5,903 bases of DNA from Elusimicrobia bacterium RIFCSPLOWO2_01_FULL_60_11 (lineage in GTDB: Bacteria; Elusimicrobiota; Elusimicrobia; 2-02-FULL-39-32), in assembly GCA_001800085.1 (NCBI GenBank), contig MGUS01000060.1, positions 6,903-12,805 on the forward strand, in the 5' to 3' direction. The notes beneath the pieces were generated by a model. It did not search any database and had not been told where the DNA came from. It worked only from the letters and a program-made list of their open reading frames with translations. How positions within the stretch are numbered: position 1 is the stretch's first letter; each line of letters starts with the position of its first letter. The translations under genes were made by a program, and so were the position numbers. Positions 1 through 4,827 of this stretch are shown one piece after another.

Positions 1-20
1 GGAGAGGGTTGGGGAGAGGG
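1..20. repeat. Edge of a C/T-rich dispersed repeat (encodes TPSPQPSP)
   Basis: On the minus strand the frame ends in CCCTCTCCCCAACCCTCTCC, read as PSPQPSP. This resembles a dispersed repeat common in many bacterial genomes that often encodes 'TPSPQPSP'-like peptides and usually continues as the second arm of a hairpin. The second arm would lie outside the window, so identity and extent are unproven. Confidence 0.4.
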
Positions 21-1010
21 TGTAAAATGAACGACGACATATATCATTCCGGCGAGCAGAAGGGCTCCCGCAATGACGGGCGCCGCGAAGAACGTGGCGT
101 AGACCGGCAGCACCGTCGAGCGTTCCATGAAGAGGGTGTGAGGCCATGCCAGGATGGAAAGCAGTTCTTTCAACACCGCCAGAAAAGTGAAGAACCGGAC
201 GGAAACGTGCTCCGTGAATATGTTCTGCGCGCGGAAAAGGTTTCCCGTCCCCCCGAAATTGAGGACGGTGAAGCGCAAAGCCACATAACCGACGGCGACC
301 GCCAGGTAGGGAGCGGATGCGGCCAGGGCGCGCAACGCACGGTGTTGTAGGGAACGGTCGCGACCGTTCCCTACAGAAGCGGAACCGAAATAAAATTCCG
401 AGAGAAAGACCAGTCCCGGTAGCACCACCATGGTCTCCTTGGAAAGCAAGGCGGCCGCTGTGCAGAGGAGGCCGGGCCATGGCAGCGCGCGGACCTGTAG
501 GGAACGGTCGCGACCGTTCCGTACGTGCATGAGGAGAGCCAGGAGCCCGAAGAACATGCCGAGAAGGACGCCCAGGGCCGAAGCGGAGGCCACGGATTCC
601 GTCTGGCCCGGATGCGCCGCGAAGAGGAGCGCGGTCCCGAAGGGAACAATCGCGATCGCGCTGGAGGGAACGCTCGCGAGCGTTCCGTACAGCAACCGGT
701 TAAGAAATTTGTAGAGGAGGATCGTATTAAGAAGGTGAAAAAGTATCGACATCATGTGATACCCCATGGGATTGAGCTCCCAGATCGAATACCCCGAAAG
801 GAAGGCCACCTGCATGGCCGGCCGGTAATAGTCGCTGGCGTGGCCTGCGCCCGCCGTCATGCTCTCCGTAAAAAGCTTGGGAAAATGATGCCAGTCGCGG
901 ATGTAGAGGTTGTTGACGATGAAGTCCAGGTCGTCCAGAAAAAGCTTGTTGTTGAGGATGTTGAGGTAAGGAAGGACAGCGGCCGCGGCGAGCAGGGCTA
1001 GCGGGAGCAT
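1..1010 (-). CDS. TMTC/PMT-like GT-C membrane glycosyltransferase, C-terminus outside window
   Basis: The frame is open for 336 codons from ATG at 1010 to the window edge, so the C-terminus (where relatives often carry TPR repeats) is missing. Residues 2-19 form a first hydrophobic helix. The motif LDDLDFIVNN follows at 25-34, matching the acidic DDxxFI motif in the first extracytoplasmic loop of GT-C enzymes, then YYRPAMQ at 61-67. Further helices lie at about 82-107, 118-132, 140-162, 181-208 and 229-247. HPGQTESVA (133-141) and LLSKETMVVLPGLVFL (188-203) are hallmarks of TMTC-like O-mannosyltransferases. By family, such proteins transfer a sugar from a polyprenyl-phosphate donor at the outer face of the membrane; donor and acceptor are unknown here. 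The in-frame TAG of the kinase at 1016-1014 limits the start to TTG 1013 or ATG 1010. No good Shine-Dalgarno is visible, so translation probably follows from the kinase by coupling. Palindromic repeats are inserted in the frame at three or four places. Family call is confident, substrate unknown. Confidence 0.85.
   Translation of the reverse strand, partial: MLPLALLAAAAVLPYLNILNNKLFLDDLDFIVNNLYIRDWHHFPKLFTESMTAGAGHASDYYRPAMQVAFLSGYSIWELNPMGYHMMSILFHLLNTILLYKFLNRLLYGTLASVPSSAIAIVPFGTALLFAAHPGQTESVASASALGVLLGMFFGLLALLMHVRNGRDRSLQVRALPWPGLLCTAAALLSKETMVVLPGLVFLSEFYFGSASVGNGRDRSLQHRALRALAASAPYLAVAVGYVALRFTVLNFGGTGNLFRAQNIFTEHVSVRFFTFLAVLKELLSILAWPHTLFMERSTVLPVYATFFAAPVIAGALLLAGMIYVVVHFTPSPQPS
346..375. 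repeat. Perfect 30-bp palindrome inside the glycosyltransferase frame (copy A)
   Basis: Both 15-nt arms match perfectly around the centre 360/361, with core GGAACGGTCGCGACCGTTCC at 351-370 flanked by TGTAG/CTACA. On the minus strand it is read as VGNGRDRSLQ (residues 213-222), in the loop after the fifth predicted helix. Thirty bases equal ten codons, so insertion would keep the frame. Its twin at 497-524 makes a dispersed element more likely than chance. Confidence 0.9.
497..524. repeat. 28-bp palindrome inside the glycosyltransferase frame (copy B)
   Basis: The 20-nt core at 501-520 is identical to that of copy A. Outer arms pair except for one mismatch (G500/G521). It is read in the same phase as copy A, giving VRNGRDRSLQ (residues 163-172), in the loop after the fourth predicted helix. 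Confidence 0.88.
643..662. repeat. Possible decayed palindrome copy next to copy C
   Basis: Fourteen of 20 bases match the copy A/B core, including GGAAC and the central TCGCGA. The seventh and fourteenth positions are A and T, again a matched pair, giving an intact 8-bp centre ATCGCGAT. It lies 24 nt from copy C in the same reading phase (read as SAIAIVP). Outer arms no longer pair well, so this may be chance. Confidence 0.4.
667..686. repeat. 20-bp palindrome variant inside the glycosyltransferase frame (copy C)
   Basis: The core is GGAACGCTCGCGAGCGTTCC. Relative to copies A and B it has C for G at position 7 and G for C at position 14, a paired change that keeps the palindrome intact. It is read one phase away from A and B, giving GTLASVP (residues 109-115) just after the second predicted helix. 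The flank GTAC at 687-690 resembles the outer flank of copy B. Confidence 0.82.
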
Positions 1011-1013
1011 CAA

Positions 1014-2477
1014 CTAGGCGAGTTTTTTGGCCTCGACGATATGGTCGCCCGTCTGACCCTGCGTGGGAAGCGTGAAAAAGAATGTGGTGCCTTTCCCAGG
1101 TTCGCTTTCAAATCCGACTTTCCCCCCGTGGGCCTCAACGATGCCTTTCACGATGGCCAGGCCGAGGCCGGTGCCCTTGGGGCCCTTCACGACATCCTTG
1201 GTGCCGGGAACCTGCTGGAACTTGCCGAAAATGAGGCCCTGGTGCTCTTTGGGGATGCCGGGGCCCGTGTCTTTGACCTGCACGCGGATGACGGGCTCGG
1301 GCCCGTCCTGGGCCGCGGCCGAGAGCGTGATGCTCCCGCCGTCCGGGGTGAACTTGAAGGCGTTGGAGAGCAGGTTCTGGATGACCTGGCGGATCTTTTC
1401 GCCGTCCGCCGGCACCGTGGGCAGGTCCTTGGGGACGTCCATCGCGGCAACGATGTTCTTCTTCTGAAAAAGCGGCTGGAAGAGGGAGAAGATGCTCTCC
1501 GCGGTCTCGTTCAATATGAAATTCGTCTTGTGCAGTTCCATCTTGCCGGCCTTGATCTTGGCGACGTCGAGGATGTCGTTCACGAACGCGGTGAGGCGCG
1601 AAGTGCTCTCCACGATGATGTCCAGGGCCTTTTTGGTCTTCTCGGGGTTGAGCTGGTCGATGGGTTTCATGGTGAGGAGTTCGGCGTAGCCCGAGATGGC
1701 GGTGAGAGGGCTGCGCAGCTCGTGGGAAACGCTGGAGACGAAATCGTCCTTCAGGCGGTCCAGCTCTTTCAATTTGACGGCCATGGTGTTGAATTCGTCC
1801 GCCAGGAACCCGATCTCGTCCTTGCGGTCGATGTTGATCTGGGTGTCCAGGTTCCCTTCGCCGATGGCCTTGGCCCCCTGGGCCAGCTGGTTGATGGGCT
1901 TGGTGAACTGGATGGCGAAGATGAGGGAGATGAGGAACCCGATGAGGAACGCGCCCGAGGAGACGTAGACGATGATGCGGGTGATCTTCTGGATGGATTC
2001 CCGCACGTTCGCCTCCACTTTTTCTTCGAAGAATCCCAGGTACACCGTCCCCGCCTTGCTCTGGAGGACGACGTCATCGGTGAAATTGATGATGCGCTTG
2101 CCGCTGGCCGCGGTGAGGATCTCCTTGGGTCCTCCCGGCGTGCGCGCAAGAACGTCCTTGTCGGCGCCCACCGTGTCCAGGAACGCCTCGTTCTTGCCCA
2201 GCACCAGTCCGGACTGGGTGTTCACAAAGACCGCGTAGGCGATGCCCTTGACCGTGCGCTGGAGCGTCTCGATGTAGTTGACGGCCAGGATGGGGTCGCG
2301 GGATATCAGGGATTCTTCGCAGACCTTTCGCAAGTTCTGCGCCACGCTGATCTGCCCGGTCTCGATCTCCTTGAGCACCAGGGCCTTGAGGAAAAAGAGC
2401 GAAGCGTAGCTCGTGCCCAGGACGATGACGGCCGTCAAAAATATCGAAAAGAGGGCGAAACGCGCGCGGATCTTCAT
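1014..2477 (-). CDS. Transmembrane sensor histidine kinase (HAMP-HisKA-HATPase)
   Basis: This 487-residue membrane kinase senses a signal outside the cytoplasm and should pass phosphate to a receiver aspartate. Residues 7-30 form the first membrane helix. About 31-165 make a periplasmic Cache-like sensor region, by shape only. Residues 166-191 form the second helix, and 192-240 a HAMP linker. The HisKA H-box has H252 in SSVSHELRSPLTAISGYAELL-type context. The ATPase domain shows N368 and N372 (QNLLSNAFKF), DTGPGIP at 403-409, FGKFQQV at 417-423 and GTGLGLAIVKGI at 435-446, so all catalytic boxes are present. It has no receiver of its own. Its ATG overlaps the adaptor gene stop as ATGA, with GGGAG at 2489-2485 seven bases upstream as a plausible ribosome site. 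The neighbouring receiver-adaptor fusion is the likely partner, by context only. The signal is unknown. Confidence 0.95.
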   Translation of the reverse strand: MKIRARFALFSIFLTAVIVLGTSYASLFFLKALVLKEIETGQISVAQNLRKVCEESLISRDPILAVNYIETLQRTVKGIAYAVFVNTQSGLVLGKNEAFLDTVGADKDVLARTPGGPKEILTAASGKRIINFTDDVVLQSKAGTVYLGFFEEKVEANVRESIQKITRIIVYVSSGAFLIGFLISLIFAIQFTKPINQLAQGAKAIGEGNLDTQINIDRKDEIGFLADEFNTMAVKLKELDRLKDDFVSSVSHELRSPLTAISGYAELLTMKPIDQLNPEKTKKALDIIVESTSRLTAFVNDILDVAKIKAGKMELHKTNFILNETAESIFSLFQPLFQKKNIVAAMDVPKDLPTVPADGEKIRQVIQNLLSNAFKFTPDGGSITLSAAAQDGPEPVIRVQVKDTGPGIPKEHQGLIFGKFQQVPGTKDVVKGPKGTGLGLAIVKGIVEAHGGKVGFESEPGKGTTFFFTLPTQGQTGDHIVEAKKLA

Positions 2478-4114
2478 GGGTTGGCTCCCGGGACGGCGTT
2501 GCTGGCCGCTTCTTCTGAGATGGGCTTTTCGACGTCAGCCACCTTCACCGGCGTGCCCGCTTTCAGGTCCTGGGGTTTTTGGATGATGACTTTCTCACCC
2601 GCGGAGAGCCCCTCGGAGACGACGCTGTTGACCAGAGAGACATAGGTGACCTTCACGGGGCGGGCTTCGGCCTTGCCCTCCGGCGAGACGACGTACACCT
2701 GGTAGCCCTCCGCGGTCTTTTCAACGGAATCGTTGGGCACGGCCAGGGCGCTTTCGCTCTCGAAAACGACCACCTTGGTGCGGGCGTACATGCCCGGCAG
2801 AAGGAGCTTGCCTTCGTTGGGGATTCGGGCCTGCACTTCCACGGTCTTGGCGCCGCCTTCGATGATGGGCGAGATGGTCTCCACCTTGCCCTTGAACTCC
2901 ACGTTGGGATAGGTCTCCACGGTGACGATGACCCTTTGCCCCGGGAATATCTTGTCGATCTCCTTCTCGATCACGCCCACGCTCACCAGGACGGAGCGCA
3001 CGCTCACCACGGTGCCGATCCTTTTCTGGGGCGTGACGAACTCCCCCACCGTGGCGTCCCGTCCGCCGAAGATGCCGTCTTGGGAAGCGCGGATGACCGT
3101 CTTGTTGATCTCGGATTCGGCGTAGTCCAGCTGGATCTTGGCCTCGTCCAGCTTGTCTTTGGAGACCCCGCCCAGGGCGTAGAGTTTTTCATAACGGAAA
3201 TATTCCTGTTTGGCGCGCTCGAGCTTGATCCTGGACTGGCTCTGGTCCAGCACCGCGATCACTTGGCCCGTCCGGACCGCGTCGCCGTCATGGACGTTGA
3301 TGGCCTGGATGTTGCCTTCCGTCTGGAAGCGCAGCTCGATCTCCGCGCCGCCCTTGATGGTGCCCACGTTGGAAAGGACGTCCTGGAAAGGCGCGTAGGC
3401 CGCCTCGATGACGTTGACGGAGACCTCGCCCTTGTCGATGAGAGCCGGGACGATGGCCTTGGCGAAGTGCCGCAGGGTCCATATCGTGCCGGCCCCGAGC
3501 AGGAACAGCGCGGCCGCCGCGACGGGCAGGGATTTTTTCTTGTTGGCCATGCCCCAGGCCCAAAGCGCCCTCAGGCGCGGCTCGAGGGAAGCGCGGGCCA
3601 GGTCCCGGTAGCGTTTCCAGCCTTTGGCCACGGGCATTTCTGCGGGCTTTTCTTCAGGTGCCGGAGGAGGCGTGGGTGAAAGGGGCGCGGGCGGACGCGC
3701 GCCGATGAGATCGTCCTTGGCTTGCGCGGAGCTGTTCAGCAGGGTCTCGACTTCTTTAAGGAGAACGCTCCTTCGGAAGGGCTTGCTGATGTAGAAGTCT
3801 GCGCCCAGTCCCGTGGCGGTCTTCCTATCCAGGTCCGAATCCCTCACGGAAAGGAAGATGATGGGCAGGTGTTGCGTGGCCGGGTTCTCGTGGATCTTCT
3901 GGCACAGGACGAAACCGCCCATGGTGGGCACTTCCAGGTCGAGCAAGAGGAGGTCCGGGACTTTGGCTGAGATCTTTTTGAGGGCGTCCTCCGTCGTCTC
4001 CACGAAGGTTGCGCGGTAGCCCTGGTCGGTGAGAGTGTCAACGATGACATGGCACAAGTCCAGGTCGTCGTCCACCACCAGGATCTCGCGGCCCGATTTA
4101 TCGCCTTCGTTCAT
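2474..4114 (-). CDS. Response-regulator receiver fused to RND/HlyD-type periplasmic adaptor
   Basis: One uninterrupted 546-codon frame joins two normally separate proteins. Residues 9-128 form a complete CheY-like receiver: acidic D15-D17, phospho-acceptor D59 (LLLLDLEVP), S89 and K111-P112. A linker (129-190) is proline-rich at 141-157. A membrane helix spans about 195-216, preceded by NKKK, which by the positive-inside rule leaves the receiver in the cytoplasm and the rest in the periplasm. Residues 230-530 are an AcrA/HlyD-like adaptor: first lipoyl half (about 250-290, GNIQAINVHDGDAVRTGQ), short alpha-hairpin with turn LGGVSKDKLDEA (314-325), second lipoyl half (343-372), beta-barrel (373-450, with PGMYARTKV) and membrane-proximal domain (456-525). 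Adaptors normally bridge an inner-membrane pump and an outer-membrane channel; neither is in the window. The start overlaps the toxin stop as ATGA, with no clear ribosome site, so coupled translation is likely. Internal ATGs at 3637 and 3550 lack good ribosome sites. Domains are certain; the role of the fusion is inference. Confidence 0.93.
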   Translation of the reverse strand: MNEGDKSGREILVVDDDLDLCHVIVDTLTDQGYRATFVETTEDALKKISAKVPDLLLLDLEVPTMGGFVLCQKIHENPATQHLPIIFLSVRDSDLDRKTATGLGADFYISKPFRRSVLLKEVETLLNSSAQAKDDLIGARPPAPLSPTPPPAPEEKPAEMPVAKGWKRYRDLARASLEPRLRALWAWGMANKKKSLPVAAAALFLLGAGTIWTLRHFAKAIVPALIDKGEVSVNVIEAAYAPFQDVLSNVGTIKGGAEIELRFQTEGNIQAINVHDGDAVRTGQVIAVLDQSQSRIKLERAKQEYFRYEKLYALGGVSKDKLDEAKIQLDYAESEINKTVIRASQDGIFGGRDATVGEFVTPQKRIGTVVSVRSVLVSVGVIEKEIDKIFPGQRVIVTVETYPNVEFKGKVETISPIIEGGAKTVEVQARIPNEGKLLLPGMYARTKVVVFESESALAVPNDSVEKTAEGYQVYVVSPEGKAEARPVKVTYVSLVNSVVSEGLSAGEKVIIQKPQDLKAGTPVKVADVEKPISEEAASNAVPGANP

Positions 4115-4395
4115 AGGGCGTCCGGCCAGCGGCGGGCGCCGTGAATGACAGCTATGATTTCCACCCTATTGTGCCTGATTCGATACGGCACGATGAAAGG
4201 GGTCCCCGATACGATAAGTTCCCGGGTGCCTGCCACGCGTCCTGAACGGCCGTTTTCAGGATACCGGCTTACGGAATGGACCGCCTTCTTGATCCGTTCG
4301 ATGACATGGACCGCGGCGGAAGGCCGTTCAGCGGCAATGAACATTCGAGCATGTTCCAGACCCTCAAGGGCCAGGCGGGTCCATGCGATCTTCAT
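4111..4395 (-). CDS. RelE/ParE-family toxin of a type II toxin-antitoxin pair
   Basis: The 94-residue product has the usual length and layout of RelE/ParE toxins. It has an initial strand (KIAWTRLALEGL), two helices through about residue 45, the RYPENGRSGRV turn (44-54) and strands ending in VEIIAVIHGARRWPDAL, whose HGARRWP ending is typical of the family. RelE members cleave mRNA at the ribosome and ParE members poison gyrase; the sequence alone does not decide which. The start overlaps the antitoxin stop as ATGA, and its own TGA overlaps the ATG of the receiver-adaptor gene in the same way. No strong ribosome site precedes it, so expression should depend on the antitoxin reading frame. The gene appears intact. 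Confidence 0.9.
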   Translation of the reverse strand: MKIAWTRLALEGLEHARMFIAAERPSAAVHVIERIKKAVHSVSRYPENGRSGRVAGTRELIVSGTPFIVPYRIRHNRVEIIAVIHGARRWPDAL

Positions 4396-4628
4396 CTATG
4401 CCACTTTGCAAAAGCAGCAGAAACTTCGCTGTCCTTCGCAAAATGGCCGGCATCCGCCTGACGGATCCCTTTCCGGATGTGTTCGACCTGCCAATGGTGG
4501 GCTTCAAGATAACTGTCGATGGCCTCGTTCAGCACATAACTCCGGTCGCGGTCCAACCCCGTGGCGATGGTGTCCAGAGCCTGCTTTTTCTTGGAGTCCA
4601 GACGAAGGGTCACGGTCTGCTTATTCAT
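4392..4628 (-). CDS. Ribbon-helix-helix (CopG/ParD-like) antitoxin
   Basis: The 78-residue protein begins with QTVTLRLDSKKKQALDTIA, the DNA-binding strand and first helix of a ribbon-helix-helix fold. A second helix follows with RSYVLNEAIDSYLEAHHW (29-46). The C-terminal part (47-78, EHIRKGIRQADAGHFAKDSE, ending AAFAKWHR) matches the toxin-wrapping tail of antitoxins paired with RelE/ParE toxins. Such proteins dimerise, bind their own promoter and neutralise the toxin. It is the first gene of the leftward cluster, with a strong AAAGGAGG ribosome site seven bases upstream and a consensus-like promoter before that. That fits autorepression of the transcript, which probably includes the receiver-adaptor and kinase genes downstream. 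Confidence 0.9.
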   Translation of the reverse strand: MNKQTVTLRLDSKKKQALDTIATGLDRDRSYVLNEAIDSYLEAHHWQVEHIRKGIRQADAGHFAKDSEVSAAFAKWHR

Positions 4629-4635
4629 GGGAGGA

Positions 4636-4643
4636 CCTCCTTT
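4636..4643 (-). promoter_or_regulatory. Strong Shine-Dalgarno of the antitoxin gene
   Basis: AAAGGAGG on the minus strand stands seven bases before the antitoxin ATG. It is by far the best ribosome site in the leftward cluster and fixes the antitoxin start. The sequence continues as GGAGG-T-CCTCC, a short inverted repeat that could pair locally, though its one-base centre makes a true hairpin unlikely. Confidence 0.85.
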
Positions 4644-4653
4644 GGCTGTCTGA

Positions 4654-4675
4654 TGTAAGAATACACCGTAATACG
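4654..4675. promoter_or_regulatory. Possible antitoxin operator over the -10 region
   Basis: TGTATTCTTACA (4665-4654, minus strand) has 4-bp inverted arms. The word GTATT recurs exactly 10 bp apart (starting at 4674 and 4664), about one helical turn, as expected for adjacent ribbon-helix-helix dimers. It overlaps the -10 box, where a repressor would block transcription. The repeats are short, so this is tentative. Confidence 0.3.
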
Positions 4676-4686
4676 CTGAATGTCAA
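4658..4686 (-). promoter_or_regulatory. Sigma70-like promoter of the toxin-antitoxin-led operon
   Basis: On the minus strand a perfect TTGACA (4686-4681), a 17-bp spacer and TATTCT (4663-4658, four of six matches to TATAAT) give near-ideal spacing. Transcription would begin near 4650, leaving a leader of about 22 nt that contains the ribosome site. This is the nearest promoter to the four overlapping genes downstream. Confidence 0.7.
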
Positions 4687-4772
4687 GCCCCCGCGTCCTG
4701 ATTTACCGCCGCCCGCTCAGAGGAAAGAATAGCAAAATATGAACGGGATATCTAAAGAGCATGTCTGGCGTG

Positions 4773-4801
4773 ATTATGACGGTAATTCAGGATTTTTTCA
4801 A
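4773..4801 (-). promoter_or_regulatory. Second sigma70-like promoter, farther upstream
   Basis: TTGAAA (4801-4796), a 17-bp spacer and CATAAT (4778-4773) each match consensus at five of six positions. It lies 27 bp past the stop of the tail-fibre-like gene and points toward the antitoxin about 140 bp away. It could be an extra operon promoter not covered by the antitoxin, or it could drive a short RNA. AT-rich DNA here raises the chance of coincidence. Confidence 0.45.
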
Positions 4802-4827
4802 TGGGAGAGGGAAACTTTATGGGGCGA

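Larger units (their letters stand above)
4629..4827. other. AT-richer intergenic region between antitoxin and tail-fibre-like gene
   Basis: About 200 bp with no convincing gene on either strand. It holds the two leftward promoters, the candidate operator and the antitoxin ribosome site. I found no GC-rich hairpin followed by a T-run that would end the tail-fibre-like transcript, so read-through into the toxin-antitoxin cluster cannot be excluded. Confidence 0.6.

Noticed and set aside
346..375. Palindrome read as a transcription terminator
   Set aside because: It lies inside an open coding frame, has no T-run after either arm, and near-identical copies recur in the same gene.
346..686. Palindromes as a CRISPR array
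   Set aside because: Spacing is irregular (about 150 and 165 bp), the units are full palindromes, and the intervening DNA encodes a membrane protein.
525..1001. Plus-strand frame of 158 codons over the left-end gene
   Set aside because: The minus strand here encodes TMTC motifs (DDLDFIVNN, HPGQTE, LLSKET) in one continuous frame that runs off the window. The plus frame shows no domain.
1041..2645. Long open frame on the plus strand (534 codons) opposite the kinase gene
   Set aside because: It is antisense to a kinase with every catalytic box intact. Its translation is rich in Asp, Glu, Gly and Arg with no recognisable domain, as expected from a mirror frame of GC-rich codons.
3548..3637. 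Independent internal starts (ATG 3637 or ATG 3550) giving a separate adaptor protein
   Set aside because: Neither ATG has a convincing ribosome site, and the frame is continuous with the receiver. Kept only as a possibility.
2579..3679. Long open frame on the plus strand (366 codons) opposite the adaptor
   Set aside because: Same reason: no domain, and the minus-strand frame encodes clear receiver and adaptor domains.
4770..4800. Plus-strand T-run (4793-4798) as a terminator
   Set aside because: The only nearby inverted repeat is ATTA/TAAT with a six-base loop, too weak for a stem. The T-run is better explained as part of the AT-rich promoter region on the other strand.
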